In this document: piece by piece, positions 26,224 to 35,039 of the stretch
Layout: every line of letters begins with the position of its first letter
Position numbering within the stretch: the first letter of the stretch is position 1
Virus record (IMG/VR): IMGVR_UViG_3300042558_004148
Location: 62,001 to 126,000 of that record
DNA length: 64,000 bases
Strand: one strand, 5' to 3'
Source: a virus
The notes under the pieces: model-generated
Databases searched by the model: none
What the model was told of the DNA's origin: nothing
What the model saw: only the letters and a program-made list of their open reading frames with translations
Translations under genes and position numbers: made by a program

Positions 26224-27192
26224 ATGATAAACAAAAAAATAACCTTTATTTGCGCACAGCCGGATGTGCCTTATTTTCATTGGCAAGTGGAGGTACTAAT
26301 CCATAATTTTATGAAAAGTGGAATAAATCCCAATTGGATAGAAATTCTATTTGCCTATGATGAGTCAATATCACCAGAGGGATCTGAGTTGGCTAAAAAA
26401 TACCCATACGTTAGATTTTTTTTCTACAAGAAAACTCCGGTTGAAAACTACGGATATATTCCAATTTTAAGACCGGATATATTGGAACAGCATTTTCTTA
26501 AATATCCTGGTCTTTCAGATGATAATATATTCTATCATGATTCTGATATCATCTTTAGAGAACTTCCTGACTTTAATTCATTGATTAATGATGATGTCTG
26601 GTATCTAAGTGACACGGTTTCCTATATAGGATCAGATTATATTAAAAGTAAATCCGAGCAAATTTTGGAAGATATGTGTGACATAGCTGGAGTTTCCAGG
26701 GATCTTGTTGAAGCTAACAATCCAAATTCAGGAGGTGCGCAATATCTTATGAAAAATATAGATCACCTATTCTGGAGGGACGTTAAATACGTTGCTCTCA
26801 ATCTGTATAAATATATGCTTGATGCTGAGGTGGAGGAGAGGAAAACTCTATCTGAAGAGCAGTTATCTTCTTACAACCCAATACAGAAATGGTGCGCAGA
26901 TATGTGGGCGGTATTATGGTGTGGACTTAAAAGGGGAAGTCAGGTTAGATTATCTGATGAACTTGGATTTAGCTGGGGATCTAGCTGGGGGCAAACAGAA
27001 TGGAATAAACATAAAATATTACACAATGCCGGAGTTACAGATAATGGGAACGGGAAGATGTTTTATAAAGGAGATTATATAAATAATTCTCCTTGGGAAG
27101 CTGATCTATCCACAATAAGTCCCGATGCCAATTCTTATAATTATGTACAGGCCATATTATATGCTAAAGAAATGAGATCTAAACTGCATTGA
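26224..27192 (+). CDS. Glycosyltransferase-like protein (GT-A fold candidate)
   Basis: A 322-residue protein. I start it at the ATG 26224 (MINKKITFICAQPD) rather than the TTG two codons upstream. The N-terminus is a Rossmann-like strand ITFICAQPD followed by a helix and WIEILFAYDES. A DxD motif is at residues 106-108 within FYHDSDIIFRE, the metal/nucleotide-sugar-binding signature of GT-A enzymes. Later segments (SGGAQYLMKN, WCADMWAVLWCGLKRG) resemble the acceptor-side part of such enzymes. It would transfer a sugar from a nucleotide donor; donor and acceptor are unknown. Its place between poly-Thr-bearing tail proteins suggests it glycosylates them, though the host surface is also possible. 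No membrane segment. Confidence 0.7.
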   Translation: MINKKITFICAQPDVPYFHWQVEVLIHNFMKSGINPNWIEILFAYDESISPEGSELAKKYPYVRFFFYKKTPVENYGYIPILRPDILEQHFLKYPGLSDDNIFYHDSDIIFRELPDFNSLINDDVWYLSDTVSYIGSDYIKSKSEQILEDMCDIAGVSRDLVEANNPNSGGAQYLMKNIDHLFWRDVKYVALNLYKYMLDAEVEERKTLSEEQLSSYNPIQKWCADMWAVLWCGLKRGSQVRLSDELGFSWGSSWGQTEWNKHKILHNAGVTDNGNGKMFYKGDYINNSPWEADLSTISPDANSYNYVQAILYAKEMRSKLH

Positions 27193-27218
27193 TATATACA
27201 TTAATCAGATATTAGAAA

Positions 27219-28970
27219 ATGGCAGACGTAATACTAGGTATAGAACAGGGGGACATCATTTATTACTATGATACGAGCATAGGTGATGTTGTGCAAAGAG
27301 ATTGGAGTTTCCAAGGTGGAACACCAACCGGTGCTACATCCTATGGACCCGCAGTAACTTATAATGGTGTCAATACAAATGGATATTCCACATCTTTAAC
27401 TGTGACCGACGCAGCAACCGTTGTTGCTACAACTACCAAGAATAATATAATCGTTGTAACTCCGGAAAATATATCTGCCGCAGTAACCGCATCTAATGTT
27501 AATGTTTTAATGGACGATACAGTTTATTATGGTTCTTCAGCTACAGCGGGAAGTGGATTGACCGGATACGTGTGGAGCATACCTGGTCTTGGTGCAACAT
27601 CGGGAATATATTTAAGTAATGTAACATATGCAAACTTGGATTGGTATAATCTGGCTAATACTTACGTAGGCTCTGTTAATTCAGCATATGTTGCTACCGC
27701 TACTTTAACTGTTACTAGTAATGTGGGTAACGTGGTAAACTCAAGTACGAATGTTACATTCTATAAAATGGGACCTGCTGAGGGATTCTATTATAATGAC
27801 TTATATGGGGCAACTGCTAGTGGACCTTATTATACACCATCAGTAACAGCATACACTTCTAATGATATAGGTCTTGGTGGATCTGGTTTAGTTATAAAGA
27901 TTGATCAAGCATCCAGTTTATATGCACCTATAAATAATTTATATTCACATTCAACTGACGAGGTTGCATATTATTTGCCAAATAGTTCCGATGTATATAC
28001 TAGTATGGATCCGATTAGACTTAGATTAATAATAAACAAGAACGCGTTTATTATTATGGGAGCTGGCGTTAATCCTAATTCACAATTTAGTACAGGTAGC
28101 TATATATTAGCTGGAGGTATAAACACCACCCTGCAAGATAATTTATATCTAACTGATTATACGACAACGGGAACATCCTTAACTTTCTATAATTTAAAAA
28201 CATCAAGGGGATGGACAAACGGGGCCATTAATAAATTTTTGGAGAATAAGTATTATTTATCTGCATCATCCAAGCATGCTGATGGTATATCGTATCTTGT
28301 AGCAAATACTGAGATGTACTTATCATCATATTATAGCATAGATTGGACTGGTGGATATACAATAACCCTTGGTACTAGGCCTGGTGTAGCTATACCTTCA
28401 TCCAGGTTATTTTTCACTAAGTTCGGCGTTGTAATAAATGTTAATGTTAATGTTAATGTTTATAGAGAAGGAAGTGATAACCTAATAGGCTCATATAACG
28501 TTGTGATAAGTTCCGGTGGCGGTGGAGGTATTGGAAATAGTCCCGATACTCTTTTAATAACAGCGAATGATGCAGGATATGGATCTGGTTCAGGTTTAGC
28601 CAGTATATTTAATTCAACAACATCTTCAACAACATTTGCCAATAATATATTATTCGAGGCATCAAGATTCTATTGTCCATTCGAGAATGTAACGGATACT
28701 CCCATCTTTCAGGGAATTGCAGTTCATATAACTGATCCTTTACATTCGGCAACCGGACTTTATATAGGCAGAGTGGAAATAGTATGGGATGCTTCATATC
28801 TATCTGACGTAAATGGTCTAGGACTAACGTCCGGCCCATTAACATACCCATTTGCAAGTGACACCGGTAGTTCATTTACCGGTATGAGGTTAAAAGTTGG
28901 ATATCCCAATAATGCAGTAAATCATACTAATTATAAAAAGGGATGGGAAATAGGCGGATCAATAGCATAA
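27219..28970 (+). CDS. Tail fibre-like protein with PKD-like repeats
   Basis: A 583-residue protein, rich in Gly, Thr, Ser, Tyr and Asn. Residues about 27-67 fit a PKD/Ig-like fold: DWSFQGGTPTGATSYGP, VTYNGV and STSLTVTDAAT. A second, weaker copy at about 110-180 contains GYVWSIPGLGATSG and VATATLTVTSN. The C-terminal half is beta-rich with a Gly-run (SSGGGGGIGNSP) and ends near a conserved-looking Trp/Gly stretch. PKD domains are common in surface adhesins and tail fibres. There is no signal peptide, as expected for virion parts. The gene lies among Hint and propeller-like tail genes and follows the glycosyltransferase by 26 bases. Confidence 0.7.
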   Translation: MADVILGIEQGDIIYYYDTSIGDVVQRDWSFQGGTPTGATSYGPAVTYNGVNTNGYSTSLTVTDAATVVATTTKNNIIVVTPENISAAVTASNVNVLMDDTVYYGSSATAGSGLTGYVWSIPGLGATSGIYLSNVTYANLDWYNLANTYVGSVNSAYVATATLTVTSNVGNVVNSSTNVTFYKMGPAEGFYYNDLYGATASGPYYTPSVTAYTSNDIGLGGSGLVIKIDQASSLYAPINNLYSHSTDEVAYYLPNSSDVYTSMDPIRLRLIINKNAFIIMGAGVNPNSQFSTGSYILAGGINTTLQDNLYLTDYTTTGTSLTFYNLKTSRGWTNGAINKFLENKYYLSASSKHADGISYLVANTEMYLSSYYSIDWTGGYTITLGTRPGVAIPSSRLFFTKFGVVINVNVNVNVYREGSDNLIGSYNVVISSGGGGGIGNSPDTLLITANDAGYGSGSGLASIFNSTTSSTTFANNILFEASRFYCPFENVTDTPIFQGIAVHITDPLHSATGLYIGRVEIVWDASYLSDVNGLGLTSGPLTYPFASDTGSSFTGMRLKVGYPNNAVNHTNYKKGWEIGGSIA

Positions 28971-28984
28971 TTAAAAAGATATAA

Positions 28985-31900
28985 ATGGCAAGTTACGGAA
29001 TTAGCATAAATCAAATAGATACGGACAGCGATTTCTTCGTATGGGCATCTGGGCAGGATCTTAGAAGATTCAATGGATCATCTTGGGAGTATTACAATTA
29101 CCAAAATTCTGCTGTTCCTAGTTCAATACCATATTTTCTAGATACTAGATCTATATCTATAGATCCTTATGATAAAGTATGGACTGGTGTTGCGGAAGGG
29201 CCTATTCCTGGATTAAATGAGGTTGCTGTATTCTATATAAATTCGGATAATATCGAAATTGGCGAAAACTGGAATTTTTCTGATCTTGGTACTTTTAACG
29301 AGCCACAGGAAATATCAACCATATGTGCTTGTAGATATGGCGATTATGTACATGCTTTTTCAACCCCGCTTAATGGTATAGGCGGTACAGGAGCTACTGG
29401 ATATACTGAGATTAATGGGGTTACTGGAGGTAGACTTTTCTGTTATCAGACTAAGATCGATAATTGGTTTGAAGTTGTACCTGGATACACCTGGCCTCAT
29501 GTATATGACGTAAAGTCCAAGGGAATTGATGGTAAGGATTATTTTTATTATATCGCCACAGCGGAAGGACTATTTGCTGTTCCCCAGGGTGAATTGGAAG
29601 CAACTGAATTAATTGGGGGAGAGCTTATAATAGAACAGGCTAGGGTTTATAATACAAAAACCAGCGGCATTATATCTGATTATGTATATTCATTGGATAG
29701 GGATGAGAATGATAATATCTGGATTGGTACATCTCTGGGATTATCTTTCTTTGATGGTGATCAATTTTGGAATTATCCTACTCCCGGCCCGGTTACGAGA
29801 GTTATATCAAGACCAAATGGGCATGTATTCTATTCGCTTGGTGATGGTGAACTTGGACAGGGAAGTGGTCTATGGCATTTTAATGGTACCGTACACACAC
29901 AATTCGATTCTAGCAATTCAAATATACCAAATGATAATGTACTTGATATTAAATTAGTTGGTAAAAACGTAACCCAAGAGGACCTAACAATATATGATAA
30001 CTCATTATGGGTTTTATGCTTAAACGAGATTGTTTCGTTTAATTATGATATTCCTCATGTATATGGATCTTCTAAATATGAGGGAGCAACTGGATGGAAT
30101 TTTACATATTTTACAGCTACTGGTGGAACTGCACCTTTGGCTAAGGTTGATAAGTACACATGGGTTTATCCGGAATGGAGAATATATGATGATTATTATA
30201 CATCATTGAAATTTCCTGGTATGGATCCTAGAAATCTATTTCTTACAACTAAGCTAAGCGACATAGCTAATGGTAAAGCTGGTGAGCAGAAATATTGGGA
30301 CAATTATCCAATACCGACTTATGAGGATTCAGTATTGAGTGAATCAATATCCGCTCCATCGTGGATATCTGATATTCAGCTTAATCAATTAGGGGTTACT
30401 GCTGGAACTGTCCAGATAACATCATCAACCACGATAAAAACGGAGGATGGTATAAAATATTATATTGGAGGATATCTGAAGGGAAATGTTAGTGTGGACC
30501 TTGGTTATTACGACGAAACAGAACTAGCAACTTTAACCAATCAAAACCCTACGATAGGTGGGATTTCAGATACTTCATTGATAGGGGGTTCTTCTTTAGA
30601 TAACGGAGAGATGGGTTTTATAGCATCGTATAACGAGTCTGGATTTGTCGATTCAGTATTACCATTTAGAGGATACCGAACAAGAATACAGGACATAAAG
30701 GCATCTGAGGATGGTGATTATATAGTTGCTTCCGGAATTTTTAATAGATTCATTGAAAGTGGACCATATGTATGGGATTCACTAGAGACGGAGAATTCTT
30801 ATAGAAATGGTCCAATTGGTGCACCAGCGGGTGTTACTAATATAAATGTTCCTGGTGTTACTGGTGGAGACTATCCCTGGATATATGGATCAACCGGAGA
30901 TATTTTTAATAGCACATGGAATTATACATATGGAGCAAATCCCCCTGGATCTGGAATTTTTTCGGTAGATGTTGAGAGTGGGAGTTCTTATTCCTGGGAG
31001 AATATAACCAAGATAAGAATAAATTACGTTGATACGGTCCCATCTTCCCGACCATTAGGAGATATTATGACATCGAATACCATACGTTTGAGACCATCCG
31101 GATCCGCTGCCAACTATAGAGTTAATTCGGTTACTGTGCTAAATCTAAATTCGATAGAATTCAACGTTACCTATGATTATAATGCATCCGGTACTACGGG
31201 TCTTTTCCTTTTCACTAATTCAACGCCATTCAGAATATATTTTTATGAATATACCGACACCTCATATCCATTGGTACAAAATGTTAATTCTAGAGGGACC
31301 TATTGGAATAATAATGACGTTTCTGCAAATTCGATATTCGTTGCTAAAATTGGCAGGGATTTGGGTAACACATCAACCTTTACTGATCTTGGTATAAATG
31401 GTACATTTTCTCGTGACGTTAGAACCTCTTATAGGGGATTGGATTTCAGAAATTTTCCAGCTAAATATGAACAAAATATAAATTCAGGTGATATTAAGAA
31501 CTCCAATGTATCGTTGAGTAGATATTCCATAAATCTTGGTCTTGAATCAGGAATATACTTTACTCCAAATTCATCGACTGGAGATCTATCGACTCTTAAA
31601 AATGCATGGAATAGAACTAATGATTACCCGGAAACATCAGATATTATATTAGGGTCTACACAGGAGATATCACAGAATTGGCTTAGCGATTCTGTGATAT
31701 CTTATGTGAGATTATCGTCTGATAATCTTTCCCTATTGACTACATCCACCTCCAACAGCATATACCCTGGTGTAGGTCCAACCTCGGCGAATAGAAAAAT
31801 ATCTGATATAAAATCTCTTCCGGATAACAATACTGTTTTAATAACTGGTAACTCAGATCAGAATTTTAATTTTGGTGGAATTGGACTTACTGGAATAAAT

Positions 31901-33052
31901 TCTGTGTATATCCCATATTATATAATATTAAATAGCGACGGTACCGGGGTAACTGGTGGATTCATAGGTGGAGCCACTGGATATAGACAATATCCTAAAG
32001 CATCAAATGACGAATCTACGTATTACGTAACAACTAATTTTGGTGGATCTGGTAGCTATTTTGGTAATGATTATGTAGCAGGTACGACGGGTAATTATTT
32101 ACTAACTGCTAGAATAACTGAGCAGGGGGTTCCAATTTCAACCGATGTAGTTTATAGTGGATTTGAATCTAACTTCATACAGCTGCTAAATTCGGAGAAT
32201 CTTTCGAATGGTCAGTATTTTATAGCTTATTCCGAACTCTCATTTGCATCTGATGATAATATCTTTATGATAAAAAGTAACGGAAAGAATAAGATCCTTG
32301 ATAGTGTTTCGATGGATGCTGATTATAAAAACAATTTAATACCCGTTAATCAAAAAAGCGATAGCATATCATTTTCTGTGGACCAGTCAGATAATATATT
32401 TCTTACCGGATTTAATTACGGAGCAACTGGAGCTAGCGGATATTATAATATAGGATCTACATCAGGGGTTTCGTTATTATCACCACAATATAATCCTAAT
32501 CTGGGTATAAATCTTGGTAATATTATATCGAGAGCTGGTTCTGGAGCTTGGACCTGGTGTGATGTACATTCGACAGATAAGGGAATGCAAATACCACTTC
32601 TTTCGACAGTTATATTTAGCAACTATGCATCTAATATTTACGGAAAACAAAACAATAACTGGATACTTAGCGATGCAATAACAGGAAATGAATTGCTTAA
32701 TGTTAAAGCAACTCCATATTTCATATACACATTTAGCGAAGTTGGTAAATATACCATATACAATAGCGTAGAAGATTCAGCAGGTAATGTTTATTTTGTA
32801 ACCAAACCTGGATATATTGAAATTATAGATCATAAGGCGAAAAGACCTGATGATAATAATCCAGATATAGTTGATTCTTTTGATTATGGTGAACCTGAAC
32901 CTTTTGCTGGTAGAGACTATGAGGCTGCTAAATTAGCCAAGGATATGGAGAAACAGCAACAGGAAATTTTCGATGTTAATAATTCTAACCAAAGTTTTGG
33001 TACTGGTATCGTTATAGAGAATAATCCGGATGCGACATTTAGAAATGAATAA
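28985..33052 (+). CDS. Giant beta-propeller-like tail protein
   Basis: A 1355-residue protein whose N-terminal 300 residues contain repeated blades of the two-component-regulator-propeller type. Examples are SDFFVWASGQDLRRFNGSSW, SIDPYDKVWTGVAEG and RDENDNIWIGTSLGLSFFDG, each with the D-x-x-x-x-W/V-W-x-G-T pattern. The middle is beta-rich with repeated Thr/Gly turns, and the C-terminal tail is acidic (MEKQQQEIFDVNNSN). Propellers in phage tails act as receptor-binding modules, so a host-adhesion role is inferred. It carries a perfect 14-bp inverted repeat inside its coding sequence at 31665-31702. The stop codon overlaps the left arm of a strong terminator. Confidence 0.7.
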   Translation: MASYGISINQIDTDSDFFVWASGQDLRRFNGSSWEYYNYQNSAVPSSIPYFLDTRSISIDPYDKVWTGVAEGPIPGLNEVAVFYINSDNIEIGENWNFSDLGTFNEPQEISTICACRYGDYVHAFSTPLNGIGGTGATGYTEINGVTGGRLFCYQTKIDNWFEVVPGYTWPHVYDVKSKGIDGKDYFYYIATAEGLFAVPQGELEATELIGGELIIEQARVYNTKTSGIISDYVYSLDRDENDNIWIGTSLGLSFFDGDQFWNYPTPGPVTRVISRPNGHVFYSLGDGELGQGSGLWHFNGTVHTQFDSSNSNIPNDNVLDIKLVGKNVTQEDLTIYDNSLWVLCLNEIVSFNYDIPHVYGSSKYEGATGWNFTYFTATGGTAPLAKVDKYTWVYPEWRIYDDYYTSLKFPGMDPRNLFLTTKLSDIANGKAGEQKYWDNYPIPTYEDSVLSESISAPSWISDIQLNQLGVTAGTVQITSSTTIKTEDGIKYYIGGYLKGNVSVDLGYYDETELATLTNQNPTIGGISDTSLIGGSSLDNGEMGFIASYNESGFVDSVLPFRGYRTRIQDIKASEDGDYIVASGIFNRFIESGPYVWDSLETENSYRNGPIGAPAGVTNINVPGVTGGDYPWIYGSTGDIFNSTWNYTYGANPPGSGIFSVDVESGSSYSWENITKIRINYVDTVPSSRPLGDIMTSNTIRLRPSGSAANYRVNSVTVLNLNSIEFNVTYDYNASGTTGLFLFTNSTPFRIYFYEYTDTSYPLVQNVNSRGTYWNNNDVSANSIFVAKIGRDLGNTSTFTDLGINGTFSRDVRTSYRGLDFRNFPAKYEQNINSGDIKNSNVSLSRYSINLGLESGIYFTPNSSTGDLSTLKNAWNRTNDYPETSDIILGSTQEISQNWLSDSVISYVRLSSDNLSLLTTSTSNSIYPGVGPTSANRKISDIKSLPDNNTVLITGNSDQNFNFGGIGLTGINSVYIPYYIILNSDGTGVTGGFIGGATGYRQYPKASNDESTYYVTTNFGGSGSYFGNDYVAGTTGNYLLTARITEQGVPISTDVVYSGFESNFIQLLNSENLSNGQYFIAYSELSFASDDNIFMIKSNGKNKILDSVSMDADYKNNLIPVNQKSDSISFSVDQSDNIFLTGFNYGATGASGYYNIGSTSGVSLLSPQYNPNLGINLGNIISRAGSGAWTWCDVHSTDKGMQIPLLSTVIFSNYASNIYGKQNNNWILSDAITGNELLNVKATPYFIYTFSEVGKYTIYNSVEDSAGNVYFVTKPGYIEIIDHKAKRPDDNNPDIVDSFDYGEPEPFAGRDYEAAKLAKDMEKQQQEIFDVNNSNQSFGTGIVIENNPDATFRNE
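31665..31702 (+). repeat. Perfect 14-bp inverted repeat inside coding sequence
   Basis: The arms AGATATCACAGAAT (31665-31678) and ATTCTGTGATATCT (31689-31702) are exact reverse complements with a ten-base loop. They encode EISQN and DSVIS within the propeller-like protein. A stem this long is not expected by chance in a window of this size. It has no following T tract, so it is not a standard terminator. It could be an RNA hairpin (processing or pausing site) or a protein-binding operator. Confidence 0.9.
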
Positions 33053-33072
33053 CACCCTTAGGTGTTATTCAT
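33045..33072. terminator. Bidirectional terminator between converging genes
   Basis: ATGAATAACACC (33045-33056) and GGTGTTATTCAT (33061-33072) form a perfect 12-bp stem with the four-base loop CTTA. The left arm includes the stop codon of the propeller-like gene (taa at 33050-33052). The - strand phoH-like gene ends at 33084. AT-rich stretches on both sides supply weak U tracts, so it should end transcripts from both directions. Confidence 0.88.
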
Positions 33073-33083
33073 CCATTTTATCA

Positions 33084-33833
33084 TTATCCGTTATTTTCGT
33101 CCCATTCATCGAACGTTTCCTCTATAATTTTTACTATAGGATCTCTAACAATATCATTTACTCCAAAGCTCATTGTTCCTATATCGGGTTTCCCGTCAAA
33201 TAACTTAACCACGAGATCAAGAGACGAAAGCTTGGGGTTTTTCATATCAATTTGTTTAGTGTCTCCCGTAATGATCATTTTAGTATCCGTACCGATACGA
33301 GTCATCGTGGACCTCATATTCTTCTTGGTTATGTTTTGAGCTTCGTCTACGATGATTATAGCATTGTCTATGGACCTCCCTCTAATAAAAGCCAATGGTA
33401 GAACCTCTATTAATTTTTGATCTAGCATAATGTTAGTTAAACCCTCACCGATTAACTTATGGAAGTTGTCCAGGAATGATATTGTAAAGGGTAACATTTT
33501 TTCTTTTAAATCTCCTTTAAGAAATCCAACTTCCTCTCCTTCTAATACCGTTACACTTTTTACTAAAATAATTTTTTTAAATCTCTGCTCGGTCTTTAAT
33601 AATTTTAATGCTTGAGCACATGCTAAATAAGTCTTTCCCGTTCCTGCTGGTCCAGCTGCTATGGTTATTTTATTGTCGCTTATCAGGCTTATTAGTTTTT
33701 TCTGACTTTCGTTTTTATGCTTGTAATCCAATCTTAGTTTTTGTAGATCAAATTTTAATGGATTTGCCACCTGTGTCGGCGGAAACACGTCGTAAAATTC
33801 TTCATCCGAAATTCTCTTCTTTCTGTTAGCCAT
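33084..33833 (-). CDS. phoH: PhoH-like ATPase
   Basis: A 249-residue P-loop ATPase on the - strand. The Walker A motif GPAGTGKT is at residues 61-68, and the Walker B AIIIVDEAQN spans 158-167. The MIITGDTKQIDMKNPK segment (sensor-like GDxxQ) is typical of PhoH proteins. Full-length PhoH-like ATPases of this size are frequent phage auxiliary genes, especially in T4-like and marine phages. Their role is thought to be RNA metabolism or phosphate-starvation response, but it is unproven. Start: ATG at 33833, preceded on its strand by an A-rich TAAAA-type leader. It is one of only three - strand genes and is convergent with the fibre block across a terminator. Confidence 0.93.
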   Translation of the reverse strand: MANRKKRISDEEFYDVFPPTQVANPLKFDLQKLRLDYKHKNESQKKLISLISDNKITIAAGPAGTGKTYLACAQALKLLKTEQRFKKIILVKSVTVLEGEEVGFLKGDLKEKMLPFTISFLDNFHKLIGEGLTNIMLDQKLIEVLPLAFIRGRSIDNAIIIVDEAQNITKKNMRSTMTRIGTDTKMIITGDTKQIDMKNPKLSSLDLVVKLFDGKPDIGTMSFGVNDIVRDPIVKIIEETFDEWDENNG

Positions 33834-33868
33834 AGAGTTTATTTTATTTTATTTTTATTTTCCATAAA
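33834..33868 (-). promoter_or_regulatory. A-rich pentamer leader of phoH
   Basis: Read on the - strand, the bases before the phoH start contain repeated AAAAT/TAAAA units, like those at 251-283 and 35020-35034 on the + strand. They contain no Shine-Dalgarno sequence. The tract probably aids translation initiation in the A-rich-leader manner described for Bacteroidota; this is an inference. Confidence 0.5.
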
Positions 33869-34051
33869 TTAATAAATATTACAATAATGACTTCTATTAA
33901 CAGCTAAAAGGCTGGAAATAGAAGTCATTATCTGTGCATCTATAAATTTTAATGGATTTTGCTTTAATTGGGTGGAATAATTTATGGATTTTGCGCTTAA
34001 AGATATATCTTTAAAATCCTTTTTATTGAGTTTAATTTTTTGTCCTCCCAT
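33869..34051 (-). CDS. Small basic protein upstream of phoH
   Basis: A 60-residue protein in line with phoH on the - strand, ending 35 bases upstream of it, so the two probably share a transcript. It begins MGGQKIKLNKKDFKDISLSA and is Lys/Ser/Asn-rich, with a possible helix (FIDAQIMTSISSLLAV). No domain is recognised. The composition and the start with MGGQK look protein-like rather than random, and the frame fills the space between phoH and the divergent gene. A promoter for both directions should lie in 34052-34111. Confidence 0.55.
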   Translation of the reverse strand: MGGQKIKLNKKDFKDISLSAKSINYSTQLKQNPLKFIDAQIMTSISSLLAVNRSHYCNIY

Positions 34052-34111
34052 ATTTAAGTGTTGTCTGTGACAATGATATATATTCAGTTCAAAAACAAAT
34101 AAAAAAAGAAA

Positions 34112-35017
34112 ATGGCAACTGTAAACATCAACGAAATTTTAGGTTCTGATTCAATATCGGGCTCAAGAATAACCATAAATTCCAATTTTTTAATATTACA
34201 AAACTGGATAAATGGTTATGTTAATGTGTTTGGTATCGACACTATAAACGGGATACTAGATCTTTCAGCAGCATCTACTGGAAGAGTTCAAGCTAAAATT
34301 GGTAGATTTGATACCATATCATTACCAGCGTTAGGGACTGCAACTGCATCCGTTAATAGCTCTGGACAAGCATCATTTGCTAGTGTAACCACAACGACAT
34401 TCACTGCATCTGGAGCTATAACTGCAGCATCAAATATTACATTTGGTGGTTTATCTACTTTTGTTTCTAACGGAACATCGGAGTTTAACGGTAGATTAAC
34501 TGCAAACTCTGCAGTATATCTAGGAACACAAGGTCATGTGGTAAGTCAGAACACTACATATGCTAGTGGTGCTACTGCAGGAACAGCATTTCCAGCAAAT
34601 ACCTCTGGCGGTGGTGGTAGAACATCCACTGTAAATTCACCATATGCTATAACTGGACTGGAGGATGTTATTTATGCTGAGTGTGGCCCAACCGGATTTT
34701 ATATTAAAGTGGTTGATGGGGTTTCACCAGTAGGTGGAACACTACCTTCATTACCTCAAGGTTCAAGAGTAACCATAGTTAATACAACATCGGCTACTGG
34801 TTATATACATACAGGTGTAACCGGATCCACCCAATATTATACCGGATTTAATACTGCTGCATTATATGGCGGATACCCTTCAGGAGGTATAGTAATGAAT
34901 CAAAATTCAGCATACAGATCATCGGTTACTCTTCAGTGGGAACCTAGAGTTGGACAGGGACAAGCAACACAAAATGGATCTTGGATAGTTATAAGTGGTA
35001 CCAACGTTACATTATAA
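34112..35017 (+). CDS. Tail fibre/baseplate-associated protein
   Basis: A 301-residue protein starting a second rightward structural block. The N-terminus (VNINEILGSDSISGSRITIN, NFLILQNWINGYVNVF) has an 'I-N-x-N-F-x-x-I' element like the N-termini of the collagen-like paralogues at 46385-51753. Residues 70-150 are Ala/Ser/Thr/Gly-rich repeats of the kind found in fibre shafts. The C-terminal domain contains TSATGYIHTGVTGSTQYYTG and a Trp-Glu-rich end. No membrane segment. A fibre or fibre-attachment role is likely; no specific homologue is named. Confidence 0.65.
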   Translation: MATVNINEILGSDSISGSRITINSNFLILQNWINGYVNVFGIDTINGILDLSAASTGRVQAKIGRFDTISLPALGTATASVNSSGQASFASVTTTTFTASGAITAASNITFGGLSTFVSNGTSEFNGRLTANSAVYLGTQGHVVSQNTTYASGATAGTAFPANTSGGGGRTSTVNSPYAITGLEDVIYAECGPTGFYIKVVDGVSPVGGTLPSLPQGSRVTIVNTTSATGYIHTGVTGSTQYYTGFNTAALYGGYPSGGIVMNQNSAYRSSVTLQWEPRVGQGQATQNGSWIVISGTNVTL

Positions 35018-35019
35018 TT

Positions 35020-35034
35020 AAATAAAATAAAATA
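35020..35034 (+). repeat. AAATA leader repeat
   Basis: Short tandem AAATA units between the stop at 35017 and the ATG at 35040, of the same type as those at 251-283 and before phoH. Probably an A-rich translation leader. Confidence 0.5.
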
Positions 35035-35039
35035 GAACA

